Shown here piece by piece: positions 7,998 through 15,182 of a stretch of 40,420 nucleotides of DNA; the first letter of the stretch is position 1, and each line of letters begins with the position of its first letter. The position numbers and the translations under genes were made by a program. Under the pieces are notes generated by a model. The model made no database searches. It had not been told where the DNA came from and saw only the letters and a list, made by a program, of their open reading frames with translations. This DNA comes from an uncultured Selenomonadaceae bacterium. GTDB lineage: Bacteria; Bacillota; Negativicutes; Selenomonadales; Selenomonadaceae. Location of the stretch: NCBI GenBank assembly GCA_905234395.1, contig CAJOHG010000008.1, positions 1 through 40,420 of the forward strand, in the 5' to 3' direction.

Positions 7998-9106
7998 GCC
8001 ATTACCTCCAAATCGACTTCGGCAATTCTGCCCGCCTTGACCGAAAAAAATTTCCCGAAACTTCGCGGCGGGAAATACGCGCGGTCGGTCGCGGTTATCA
8101 ACGTCTGAATTTCTTCGCGGCGCAGGAATTCTAACAGCAATTCACGGCGCACGGTATCCAATTCGCTCATCACGTCGTCGAGCAAAAGCAGCGGATATTC
8201 GCCCGTCTCCGACTTGATGAATTGCAATTCCGACAATTTCAGCGCTAGTGCGGCGGTGCGCAGTTGACCTTGCGAACCGAAAACTTTCAACTCATGTCCG
8301 TTGATAAAGAACTTTAAATCGTCCAGGTGCGCTCCAAAACTTGTCGAGCCTTGCTGAATGTCTTTGAATCGCCGTGAACGCAACGTTCGCAAAAAATTTT
8401 CTGAAATGTTCTCCCGCGAATCAAGCCCGCGTAAATCGTAGACTACGGACAAATTCTCTGACTGCGCGGAAATTTTTTGTTGCATGGTGTTGGCTAAAAC
8501 GTTCAACTTGTCGACGGCAACAAGACGTTTGCTGATGACTTTATCGGCGACAAAAGCAAGTTGTTCGTCCCACAAGTCAAGCTCCTCCGATTGCGCTGAA
8601 CCGTCACGAATTCTTTTGAGCAGTGCGTTGCGTATTTCTACCAGGCGCGTGTATTTCGACAGCTCCAAAAAATAAACGGGCGCGGCTTGAGAAATTTGCG
8701 CGTCCAAAAATTTTCTGCGCGACGACGGCGAGCCTTTGAACATGAATAAATCTTCCGGCGAGAACAGTACCGAATTCAGCTTGCCGATAAGTTCACGCGG
8801 TCTGATTGGATTTGCGTCGAGTAAGATTCTGCGCCGACGGTCATGAGAAATTTCTATCGCCAATTCGTGCGAGATGCCTGCCTTGAAAAATTTCACGCGG
8901 ACAATCGCGGAACTTTGTCCCCAACGAATCAGCTCCGATTCTTTGCCGGCACGCGAACGCAGCAGTGATACAAAGTTGATTGCTTCCAAAATGTTCGTCT
9001 TGCCTTGAGCATTGCGTCCGAGAAAAATATTCACGGCATCGGCGGGACAAAAGCTCACGTCGGCGAGGTTGCGCCAATCTCTGAAAAAAATTTCGGCGAT
9101 ATTCAT
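7994..9106 (-). CDS. recF: DNA replication/repair protein RecF
   Basis: SMC-like ATPase that binds gapped DNA and, with RecO and RecR, loads RecA. 370 residues from the ATG at 9106, matching the usual length. Walker A GRNAQGKTN at 30-38, then ILEAINFVSLLRSRAGKE, a LDAQIS motif, GSQGQLRTAALALKLSE (signature) and Walker B LLLLDDVMSELD near the C-terminus. The frame is open up to a GTG at 9160 that overlaps the tatC stop, but the protein family starts at MNIAEIFF; AGGAG lies 19 bases before that ATG, so the ribosome site spacing is long and the GTG remains possible. Unusually its neighbour is tatC and not dnaN. Confidence 0.94.
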   Translation of the reverse strand: MNIAEIFFRDWRNLADVSFCPADAVNIFLGRNAQGKTNILEAINFVSLLRSRAGKESELIRWGQSSAIVRVKFFKAGISHELAIEISHDRRRRILLDANPIRPRELIGKLNSVLFSPEDLFMFKGSPSSRRKFLDAQISQAAPVYFLELSKYTRLVEIRNALLKRIRDGSAQSEELDLWDEQLAFVADKVISKRLVAVDKLNVLANTMQQKISAQSENLSVVYDLRGLDSRENISENFLRTLRSRRFKDIQQGSTSFGAHLDDLKFFINGHELKVFGSQGQLRTAALALKLSELQFIKSETGEYPLLLLDDVMSELDTVRRELLLEFLRREEIQTLITATDRAYFPPRSFGKFFSVKAGRIAEVDLEVMA

Positions 9107-9156
9107 TGATGATTTGCGCTTTAAACTCCTAAAATTGTCCGTAAGGCGCATTGAAT

Positions 9157-9912
9157 TCACCGCCGCAAGATGTGTTTGACGACGCGATAACCGACTTCAT
9201 AGAGCAAAATGACGGGAATTGCAACGGCGATTTGCGTGATGACATCGGGCGACGTGACCAATGCACCGATAACGAACGAAAAGAAAAATACGTAGCGACG
9301 ATACTTGCCCAAAATTTCGCTCGTTAAAATGCCCAGCTTGCCCAGGACGATTATCACAAGCGGCAACTCGAAGACGAATCCGAACGGCAACACGAACAAT
9401 ATCACGAACTCGAAGTAGCTCGCGAATGAGAACAGCGTCTGCAAATTTTCCGTCTCTTCGCCGAATCCCATGAAAAATTTCAGCGCGACCGGCAGAATCA
9501 GGAAGAATGAAAACGCCAGTCCGACGAAGAACAATATCACCGACGCGGGCACGAGAATTCCCAAAACGGCGCGTTCGGTTCTGGTCAATGCGGGCAAGAA
9601 AAATTTCCATGCGTGATAAAAAATTACCGGCAGGGCTATCAAAAATCCCGCCGCGATGTCGATTTTTAGGTACGTGAAAAATGCTTCGCCCGGACGCATG
9701 TAATAGAGCTTGCCGACGGGCAACGTCAAGTAATTTGTGATCTCGTCGAGGAAAAAATATGCGACGATACTGCCGACGACGACCGCCAAAAGCGATTTGA
9801 TTATGCGCGAGCGAAGTTCTTCAAGGTGCGCCGTCAAACTCATGGTGCCGTCATCTTCGGCAGGAACTTCATCTTGCTCAACCTGCGCGGACTTTTTGTC
9901 GTTATCGGTCAT
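9157..9912 (-). CDS. tatC: Sec-independent protein translocase TatC
   Basis: 251 residues, multispanning inner-membrane protein that recognises twin-arginine signal peptides. An acidic cytoplasmic N-terminus (about 1-25) precedes the conserved HLEELR (29-34). Six hydrophobic helices follow; the first periplasmic loop has the typical [21 protein letters not shown] and the next [11 protein letters not shown]. Its ATG overlaps the tatA stop by four bases. A Tat-type signal is present on the GH13 enzyme encoded at 22.1 kb, a possible client. Confidence 0.96.
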   Translation of the reverse strand: MTDNDKKSAQVEQDEVPAEDDGTMSLTAHLEELRSRIIKSLLAVVVGSIVAYFFLDEITNYLTLPVGKLYYMRPGEAFFTYLKIDIAAGFLIALPVIFYHAWKFFLPALTRTERAVLGILVPASVILFFVGLAFSFFLILPVALKFFMGFGEETENLQTLFSFASYFEFVILFVLPFGFVFELPLVIIVLGKLGILTSEILGKYRRYVFFFSFVIGALVTSPDVITQIAVAIPVILLYEVGYRVVKHILRR

Positions 9913-10115
9913 TTCTTCTCCGAATCAAGTTTCTGCGCGTCAAGTTTCTTTTGCTCCGTCACGTCGACAGTTTTGGGATCATCGGCATTTGCCTGTTTGA
10001 ATTCTTTTATGCTTTGACCAAGTGCCTTGCCGACGCCGGGCAATTTGCCGGGTCCGAAGACGACTAAGCCGATAATCAAAATTAAAATCAGTTCGGGCAC
10101 TCCGATACCAAACAT
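9909..10115 (-). CDS. tatA: Sec-independent protein translocase TatA
   Basis: 68 residues: a hydrophobic helix at about 6-20 ([19 protein letters not shown]), the FGPGKLP hinge, an amphipathic helix with [13 protein letters not shown] and a charged tail ending in KLDSEKK. This is the pore-forming TatA type. The ATG at 10115 has GGAGA nine bases upstream. A longer frame to 10172 runs into the promoter and is not the start. First gene of the tatA-tatC-recF-DciA-like unit. Confidence 0.95.
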   Translation of the reverse strand: MFGIGVPELILILIIGLVVFGPGKLPGVGKALGQSIKEFKQANADDPKTVDVTEQKKLDAQKLDSEKK

Positions 10116-10143
10116 TTCAATCACTCTCCAAAAATTTTTTGCG

Positions 10144-10172
10144 ATTATATCACGCGAACGGGATTGCGACAA
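10144..10172 (-). promoter_or_regulatory. strong promoter for the tatA operon
   Basis: On the minus strand TTGTCG (10172-10167), 17-base spacer, then TATAAT (10149-10144) with an extended TGA in front. It lies about 30 bases upstream of the tatA start. Confidence 0.8.
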
Positions 10173-10248
10173 GCTAAACGTCGATTAAAAATTCGTAGAC
10201 AATCGCGCCGATTTATAGTAGTCTATCGTTTACAGTGAAGTTTGAACG

Positions 10249-11313
10249 TTGAAGCAGGTGATTTTTATTTTACAGAGACTGTCGGGCGACGCGGCATTGA
10301 AACTTTTTGAGACGAGCGACCTGCTTGAACTCGCTAAGACTGCCGACGCCATCCGCAAAAAAAAATTCGGCGACACGGTGACTTTCATCATCGACCGCAA
10401 CATAAACTATACAAACATTTGCCGGAACGAGTGCAAGTTCTGCGCATTCTTCCGACGCAAAAATCAACACGGCGCATATCTTTTGACGCACGACGAAATT
10501 TTGCGCAAAGTTCAAGAGACCGTCGACGCCGGCGGAACACAGCTGATGATTCAAGGCGGACTGCATCCCGATTTGCCGTTGAGTTGGTATGAAGAAATGT
10601 TGCGGCTCATCAAAAAAAATTTCGACATAACAATTCACTCGTTCACCGCGACGGAAATTCAACACTTCGCACGACTCGCGGGACTTTCAATCTTGGAAAC
10701 GTTAAAGCGACTTCAAGCGGCGGGATTGGACTCTTTGCCCGGCGGCGGCGCAGAAATTCTCGTTGACGACATCAGACGCAAAATCAGCCCGAAAAAAATC
10801 ATGACGGACGATTGGCTTGACGTGATGCGGACGGCGCATTCAATCGGCATGAAGTCAACCGCGACAATGGTTATCGGCTTCGGCGAAACTTTAGCGCAAC
10901 GCCTCGAACACATGGAAAAAATTCGTCGACTGCAGGACGAGACCGGCGGCTTCAGAGCTTTCATCACGTGGACTTATCAACCGCTCAACACTGCGCTCGG
11001 CGGCAAAAAAGTTTCGGCGCAAGACTACATGCGAACGTTGGCAATGACGCGAATTTTTATGGACAACATCGCTCACATTCAAGGCTCGTGGGTCACGCAG
11101 GGAGAACGAATCGGGCAGTTGACGCTTGCATTCGGCGCGGACGACCTCGGCTCAATCATGCTTGAAGAAAACGTCGTAAGAGCGGCGGGCACGTCGTTTG
11201 ATATGTCGACGCGCAAAATGGTTGAATTGATTCGTTCGGCGGGAAAAATTCCGGCTCAACGCAACACTCGTTACGAAGTGCTGAAAATTTTTGATAAGCA
11301 ATTAATCTGCTGA
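10249..11313 (+). CDS. mqnC: cyclic dehypoxanthinyl futalosine synthase (radical SAM)
   Basis: Radical-SAM enzyme of the futalosine route to menaquinone, cyclising dehypoxanthine futalosine. 354 residues. The 4Fe-4S motif is in NYTNICRNECKFCAFF (Cys58, Cys62, Cys65); TQLMIQGGLHPDLPLSWYEE, LPGGGAEILVDDIR and the TWTYQPLNTALGG segment are family features that favour MqnC over MqnE. The start is uncertain: TTG at 10249 has no good ribosome site, while AGGTGA at 10256-10261 would fit an unusual start a few codons further in. No other menaquinone gene is in the window. Confidence 0.9.
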   Translation: MKQVIFILQRLSGDAALKLFETSDLLELAKTADAIRKKKFGDTVTFIIDRNINYTNICRNECKFCAFFRRKNQHGAYLLTHDEILRKVQETVDAGGTQLMIQGGLHPDLPLSWYEEMLRLIKKNFDITIHSFTATEIQHFARLAGLSILETLKRLQAAGLDSLPGGGAEILVDDIRRKISPKKIMTDDWLDVMRTAHSIGMKSTATMVIGFGETLAQRLEHMEKIRRLQDETGGFRAFITWTYQPLNTALGGKKVSAQDYMRTLAMTRIFMDNIAHIQGSWVTQGERIGQLTLAFGADDLGSIMLEENVVRAAGTSFDMSTRKMVELIRSAGKIPAQRNTRYEVLKIFDKQLIC

Positions 11314-11324
11314 ACGATAAAAAA

Positions 11325-11346
11325 GACCGCGCAAGGACGCGCGGTC
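11325..11346 (-). terminator. perfect terminator hairpin facing the minus strand
   Basis: GACCGCGC (11325-11332), loop AAGGAC, GCGCGGTC (11339-11346). Read on the minus strand it is followed by TTTTTTATCG, a textbook intrinsic terminator. On the plus strand no T-run follows. No minus-strand protein gene lies upstream of it. Confidence 0.75.
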
Positions 11347-11500
11347 GCCGGCACCACTGAGCGGGACGCGAAGTTTGCCGGCACTAACGACTACGGGAAG
11401 TCTTAACGTTGAAACCATGAGCGACTAAACGCCCCTGCGAGGTGCCCTTTCTTTTTGCTACTTTTTCTTTGGGCAAGCAAAGAAAAAGTAGATCCTATAA
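11347..11500 (-). ncRNA. possible structured minus-strand RNA or intergenic repeat element
   Basis: The 208 bases between the terminator at 11325-11346 and the phosphatase gene hold no convincing protein gene. They contain two copies of GCCGGCAC (about 11347 and 11373), a CCCCTGCGAGG segment and a perfect 14-base inverted repeat at 11458-11491. A minus-strand transcript would end at the perfect terminator. I do not recognise a known RNA family; it could also be a mobile intergenic repeat. Confidence 0.35.
11458..11491. repeat. perfect 14-base inverted repeat
   Basis: CTACTTTTTCTTTG (11458-11471), spacer GGCAAG, CAAAGAAAAAGTAG (11478-11491), all 14 pairs matching. It lies 64 bases before the phosphatase start. 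Very similar A/T hairpins recur between genes in unrelated bacteria, so this may be a dispersed palindromic element. Confidence 0.8.
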
Positions 11501-11554
11501 AATAAAAAAACACTTACAATTCAAAAGCATCAACGACCTATTGGAGTAACGCAA

Positions 11555-13768
11555 ATGAAACTCAACATTCACAAAAAAGTTTTGATACTCGTGCTCGGCG
11601 CAGGACTGGCAACTTTCCTCGTGCTTAGCGTATTCTCTTATTACGGGCGCGGCGTCATGCAAAAAGAAATGGGCAAAATGAGCGTCGAACTCGGCGAAAA
11701 AAGCGCGACTTACACGACGGAACTTTTAACCGACCAACTCAAGCAAACTCTCGGCGAATTGGCGGAAGCGCGTGCACAATTCATAGATCGGCAAATGTCA
11801 ATCACTCGCGAACAGGCGGTAATGCTCGCAAACGCAATGACCGAAATTTTTTCGCACCCTGAAAATTTTTTGCTGAAGGATTTGCCCGACCCGCGAACCG
11901 ATCCCGTGCAAATGGGACAACCTTACAAAATTTTTGCGCCCGATGTTCGCGACAAACTAACGCCCGAAATTTTGAACGAACTCGCGCTTGCTGCCAACAT
12001 CAAAGATTTTATGGCTGAACTTTTGCGCGACTACACCGGCTACAACGCGACGGCTTTTGTCGGCGGCGAAAAGGGCTGGTATATCTGTTCGCGACTCGTT
12101 CTTGACGAAAACGGGCAGACCGACTTCAACAAGACTGTTGCTTTTTCTCACGAACGAATTTACGAATTTGACCCGCGCAAACGTCCTTGGTACATCAACG
12201 CCAAACGTGCAAATGCTCCCGTCATTTCCGACCTATATCGCACGATTGAAAAAGGCGGTTACGAGCAAATCGGAGCTTCCGCGCCATTTTACTATGCTGA
12301 CGGCAGACTTGCGGGCGTCGCAGGTCTCGACAGCTCAAACGTCGACCTTTACGAATGGATTAATCAAGTCAACACGAGCGGCGGCGATATAAATTTTGTT
12401 CTGAATCGCAGCGGCGAAATTATTTTCTCCACGCAGAGTGAAGGGCTCTTCGCCGTGAACAATTCGACTGACGATTTGACTTCGCGGACAGGCGAACACG
12501 ATTTGCGGCTTAATGCTGAAGAAACTCTGGCTTCTGCGGCAAAGTTGATGGTTGCAGGTGAACAAGGCGTTGTTCCCGTCAAACTCAACGGCGAAAATTT
12601 TTACATTGCCTTCGCGCCAATTCCGGAGACCGGCTGGTCATTCGGCATGATCGTTTCGGAAACGGAAGTTCTCAAGACGACGGAAACTACTCGCTACTAT
12701 TTCCTTGAGCAAGTCGCCAAATTGCAGAACCAAATGCTGAACGACCAATCGCACATCGACAATCTCGCCGTGATAGTTCCCGTCGCGCTGTTGCTGATTT
12801 TGTTCGTGATGAGTACGAATCTTTCTCGCCGATTTGTCAAACCGATTCACGCGCTGACTGACGGCGTCCGCGAAATTTCAAGCGGCAATTTGGACAAGAA
12901 ACTTGACATTCGCACCGACGACGAGATTGAGCACCTCGCGATTTGTTTCAACGCAATGACCGACGAGCTCAAAACTTACATGGCGAATTTGACGAAAGTC
13001 ACTGCCGAACGCGAACGCATTGCCACCGAGCTTGACGTTGCCGCAGACATTCAACGCGGACTTTTGCCGAAAGATTTTCCTGCACGAAATGACGTTGAGC
13101 TTTTCGCGACGATGACACCTGCCAAAGAAGTTGGCGGCGATTTTTATGATTTTTATCTGCTGGACGAGACGCACCTTGCGATAACCGTTGCCGACGTTTC
13201 GGGCAAAGGAATTCCCGCCGCGCTGTTCATGGTCATTTCAAAAACCGTGCTGAACAATTTCGCCGCGAGCTTTTACAAACAGCATGGACTTGCGCCCGTC
13301 GTTGCGGCTGCCAATGAGCAACTCTGCGCCAACAACGATGCGATGATGTTCGTGACGGCATTTGTCGGCGTGCTTGATTTGCAGAGCGGCGAATTTGTTT
13401 ACGTTAATGCCGGGCACAATCCGCCTGTGATTTATCGCGCTGAAACGAATCACTGCGATTTCCTCGACGTGAAAAAAAATTTCGTGCTTGGCCCGATGGA
13501 CGGCATTCCGTTTGTCGAACAGCGAATCACTTTCAAGCGCGGCGATTTAATTTTCCTGTACACGGACGGCGTGACGGAAGCTTTAAACGTTGCTGACGAA
13601 GAGTATTTGCCCGACCGACTGATTGACTTTATGAACTCGACCGATTGCACGATTGATTTGCAGACGTTGTTAAAAAATGTTCGCGGCGATGTTTCAAAGC
13701 ACGTTGGCGACGCCGATCAGTCCGACGATATTACGATGTTTGCTCTGCGTTTCAACGGCGGCAAATAA
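11555..13768 (+). CDS. membrane sensor phosphatase: dCache-HAMP-PP2C (SpoIIE type)
   Basis: 737 residues. TM1 at about 8-27, an extracytoplasmic double-Cache ligand domain (about 40-385, with the characteristic FDPRKRPWY at 205-213), TM2 at about 404-420, HAMP (421-475), a short coiled linker, then a PP2C/SpoIIE phosphatase domain from about 500 (QRGLLP, GGDFYDF 527-533, DVSGKG 547-552, NAGHNPP, TDGVTEA, DDITMFALR). Such proteins dephosphorylate anti-sigma-factor antagonists in response to an external signal. No anti-sigma or STAS gene is adjacent, so the output is unknown. GGAG precedes the ATG by ten bases. It is not the sporulation protein SpoIIE, whose membrane part is different. Confidence 0.93.
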   Translation: MKLNIHKKVLILVLGAGLATFLVLSVFSYYGRGVMQKEMGKMSVELGEKSATYTTELLTDQLKQTLGELAEARAQFIDRQMSITREQAVMLANAMTEIFSHPENFLLKDLPDPRTDPVQMGQPYKIFAPDVRDKLTPEILNELALAANIKDFMAELLRDYTGYNATAFVGGEKGWYICSRLVLDENGQTDFNKTVAFSHERIYEFDPRKRPWYINAKRANAPVISDLYRTIEKGGYEQIGASAPFYYADGRLAGVAGLDSSNVDLYEWINQVNTSGGDINFVLNRSGEIIFSTQSEGLFAVNNSTDDLTSRTGEHDLRLNAEETLASAAKLMVAGEQGVVPVKLNGENFYIAFAPIPETGWSFGMIVSETEVLKTTETTRYYFLEQVAKLQNQMLNDQSHIDNLAVIVPVALLLILFVMSTNLSRRFVKPIHALTDGVREISSGNLDKKLDIRTDDEIEHLAICFNAMTDELKTYMANLTKVTAERERIATELDVAADIQRGLLPKDFPARNDVELFATMTPAKEVGGDFYDFYLLDETHLAITVADVSGKGIPAALFMVISKTVLNNFAASFYKQHGLAPVVAAANEQLCANNDAMMFVTAFVGVLDLQSGEFVYVNAGHNPPVIYRAETNHCDFLDVKKNFVLGPMDGIPFVEQRITFKRGDLIFLYTDGVTEALNVADEEYLPDRLIDFMNSTDCTIDLQTLLKNVRGDVSKHVGDADQSDDITMFALRFNGGK

Positions 13769-13817
13769 AAAAATTCCCTTCCGCATTATCGGAAGAGATT
13801 GTTGTCTGAAAATTATC

Positions 13818-13846
13818 TTGAATATTTTTCTGCCGTGTGATATTAT
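13818..13846 (+). promoter_or_regulatory. strong promoter for the small toxin-like gene
   Basis: TTGAAT (13818-13823), 17-base spacer, TATTAT (13841-13846) with an extended -10 TGA. Start of transcription would be near 13853. Confidence 0.7.
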
Positions 13847-13877
13847 TTCGCGCGAAAGACAGGGCTAGGTAGCTCGG

Positions 13878-13900
13878 CTTCCTCTCAAAAAGAGAGGGGG
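13878..13900 (+). promoter_or_regulatory. hairpin covering the toxin ribosome binding site
   Basis: CTTCCTCTC (13878-13886) pairs with GAGAGGGGG (13892-13900) over nine positions (two G-U) around a five-A loop. The second arm is the ribosome site of the ATG at 13908, so the leader can hide it. Confidence 0.65.
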
Positions 13901-13907
13901 TGATGTC

Positions 13908-13985
13908 ATGGACAAATTCGATTGGTTGATGCTCACGCTCAGCTTAATCCAAACTGTTCTGATGTTGCTTACGTACTTGAAGTAA
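13908..13985 (+). CDS. putative holin-like type I toxin, 25 residues
   Basis: A 25-residue peptide, MDKFDWLMLTL at its start and VLMLLTYLK at its end: short charged N-terminus, a single hydrophobic helix (about residues 6-23) and a lysine at the end. Length, layout and the LLTY-L/I-K ending match the short holin-like toxin family of Bacillota type I toxin-antitoxin loci, whose peptides damage the membrane. Its start has a very strong GAGAGGGGGTGA ribosome site, its own promoter and a masking leader hairpin. The family match is from memory of the pattern, not a search. Confidence 0.65.
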   Translation: MDKFDWLMLTLSLIQTVLMLLTYLK

Positions 13986-13994
13986 TTCGAGTAC

Positions 13995-14020
13995 GAAAAA
14001 AGCCGTTCGCCAGACGGCTT
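13995..14020 (-). terminator. terminator downstream of hisH, opposing the toxin gene
   Basis: AAGCCGT (14000-14006) and ACGGCTT (14014-14020) form a seven-pair stem. On the minus strand it is followed by TTTTTTCG, so transcripts from hisH or an antitoxin RNA end here, about ten bases past the toxin stop codon on the opposite strand. On the plus strand only CTTCTTCG follows, so it may also end the toxin mRNA weakly. Confidence 0.75.
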
Positions 14021-14043
14021 CTTCGCGAGTAGTCTTATTAACC

Positions 14044-14252
14044 GAGAGGAAGTCAACGCGGTAAATCCGACGCCCTGCCTTTCGTTTTGTCTTGTTCTGC
14101 AAGCCGCAAATCTCGTCGCGACGTTGCTCGTGCTGTTCAATAGTTAGAACACCGTAGCCATCCCAAGCTGAAACGACGATCTCCGGCGCAACACGTTTCA
14201 TCAGGAGGAAGTCGACATTCCGGCACCGACGACCTGCCTTTCGTTTTGTCTC
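14044..14252. repeat. two imperfect ~50-base direct repeats, possible antitoxin RNA region
   Basis: 14044-14092 and 14203-14252 share AGGAAGTC and the block CCTGCCTTTCGTTTTGTCT, 159-160 bases apart. On the minus strand the frame through both copies is open from the hisH stop and encodes KTKRKAGRR twice, but it has no ribosome site. CTTCCTCTC on the minus strand (14052-14044) is the same word that pairs with the toxin ribosome site. The 14021-14290 region holds no other gene I can support. Confidence 0.6.
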
Positions 14253-14290
14253 ATTAACTGCGCGAATCTTATCACGGCACGAAAAATTTT

Positions 14291-14890
14291 TCAAGCGTCG
14301 ACGAAATTTTTCAGGACGTGCAAGCCGACATCGCCGGACTTTTCGGGATGAAATTGTGTCGCAAAAATATTTTCATGCTCAATCGCCGCAGTGACAGTCT
14401 CGCCGTAAGTTGTCGTCGCCGCGATAATTTTTTTGTCGTCGGCTATGGCGTGATAGCTGTGCACGAAATAAAAGTAAGGCTCGCCGCTCAAGCCCGCAAA
14501 AAGTTTTGAGTCGCCGAATTTAATTGAGTTCCAACCCATGTGCGGAATTTTCAAACCGTCCGCGCGAATTTTTCTGACGTGTCCGCTAAAAATTTTCAGC
14601 CCGTCAACTGCGGGAGATTCTTCACTGCCCGCGAACAAAATCTGCAGTCCGACGCAAATGCCCAAAATTTTTTTACCATTAGCAACTTCGCGTTCAATGG
14701 TCGGTATCAAGCCCGTCGCCGCAAGATTTTTCATGCAGTCGCCGAATGCTCCCACGCCCGGCAAAATAATTTTCTCCGCACGTTTCAAATCATCAGCCGC
14801 ACTTGAAATTTTCACGTCGCCGCCGACACTCGCAACGGCTTTCGCAACGCTGTACAAATTGCCCACGCCGTAATCAATCAAAACTATCAC
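14291..14890 (-). CDS. hisH: imidazole glycerol phosphate synthase, glutaminase subunit HisH
   Basis: Class-I glutaminase that supplies ammonia to HisF in histidine synthesis. 199 residues, the normal size: MIVLIDYGVGNLYSV at the start, PGVGAFGDCM, nucleophile Cys79 in LGICVGLQ, HMGWN, and the triad His181 and Glu183 in QFHPEKSG. The start is a GTG at 14890 with GGAGG seven bases upstream; the open frame reaching further upstream covers heptamer repeats and is not protein-like. Its partner hisF is 4.5 kb away on the other strand. Confidence 0.95.
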   Translation of the reverse strand: MIVLIDYGVGNLYSVAKAVASVGGDVKISSAADDLKRAEKIILPGVGAFGDCMKNLAATGLIPTIEREVANGKKILGICVGLQILFAGSEESPAVDGLKIFSGHVRKIRADGLKIPHMGWNSIKFGDSKLFAGLSGEPYFYFVHSYHAIADDKKIIAATTTYGETVTAAIEHENIFATQFHPEKSGDVGLHVLKNFVDA

Positions 14891-14908
14891 AATATCGCCT
14901 CCGATTTT

Positions 14909-14936
14909 AGCTTTGAGCTTTGAGCTTTTAGCTTTT
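14909..14936. repeat. four tandem 7-base repeats beside the hisH ribosome site
   Basis: AGCTTTG, AGCTTTG, AGCTTTT, AGCTTTT follow one another on the plus strand. On the minus strand they end about seven bases before the GGAGG of hisH. Copy-number change would alter the hisH leader. Confidence 0.85.
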
Positions 14937-14939
14937 AGG

Positions 14940-15182
14940 AAATTTTTCAAAGGAGCTTTCTGAATGAGTTTAAGACCTTCGCCGCTTCTCGGCAACAAAA
15001 ATTTTCTCTACGCCACGGAATTTTTTTGCAACGTGACGTTGCATCCAATGGACGCGATTAATTTTTCCGACAATCTCAGCAAATCGCCGCGCAAAAATTT
15101 TTCAAAGGAGCTTTCCGAATGAATTTAAGACCTTCGCCGCTTCTCGGCAACAAAAATTTTCTCTACGCCACGGAATTTTTTT
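14940..15182 (+). repeat. 88-base direct repeat of the next gene's start
   Basis: 14940-15027 and 15095-15182 are identical at 86 of 88 positions, offset 155 bases. Both carry AAAGGAG, an ATG and the first 22 codons of the spermidine-synthase-like gene. The first copy ends at the palindrome TGCAACGTGACGTTGCA (15027-15043). Confidence 0.95.
14964..15122 (+). CDS. 52-residue truncated duplicate of the spermidine-synthase-like N-terminus
   Basis: It has the same ribosome site and the same first 21 codons as the gene at 15119 (apart from Ser2 for Asn2), then diverges from CNVTLHPMDA onward and stops at a TGA that overlaps the ATG of the full gene (ATGA). It is probably translated because its ribosome site is intact. 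It looks like a duplication by-product; it may act as a translated leader for the full gene. Confidence 0.5.
   Translation: MSLRPSPLLGNKNFLYATEFFCNVTLHPMDAINFSDNLSKSPRKNFSKELSE

Noticed and set aside
10116..10172. Longer TatA start at 10172
   Set aside because: It overlaps the -35 and -10 of the operon promoter; the TatA family begins at the ATG at 10115.
13944..14294. 116-codon minus-strand frame after hisH, containing two KTKRKAGRR repeats
   Set aside because: Starts at a TTG touching the hisH stop with no ribosome site, runs through the terminator and into the toxin gene; kept as repeat/RNA region instead.
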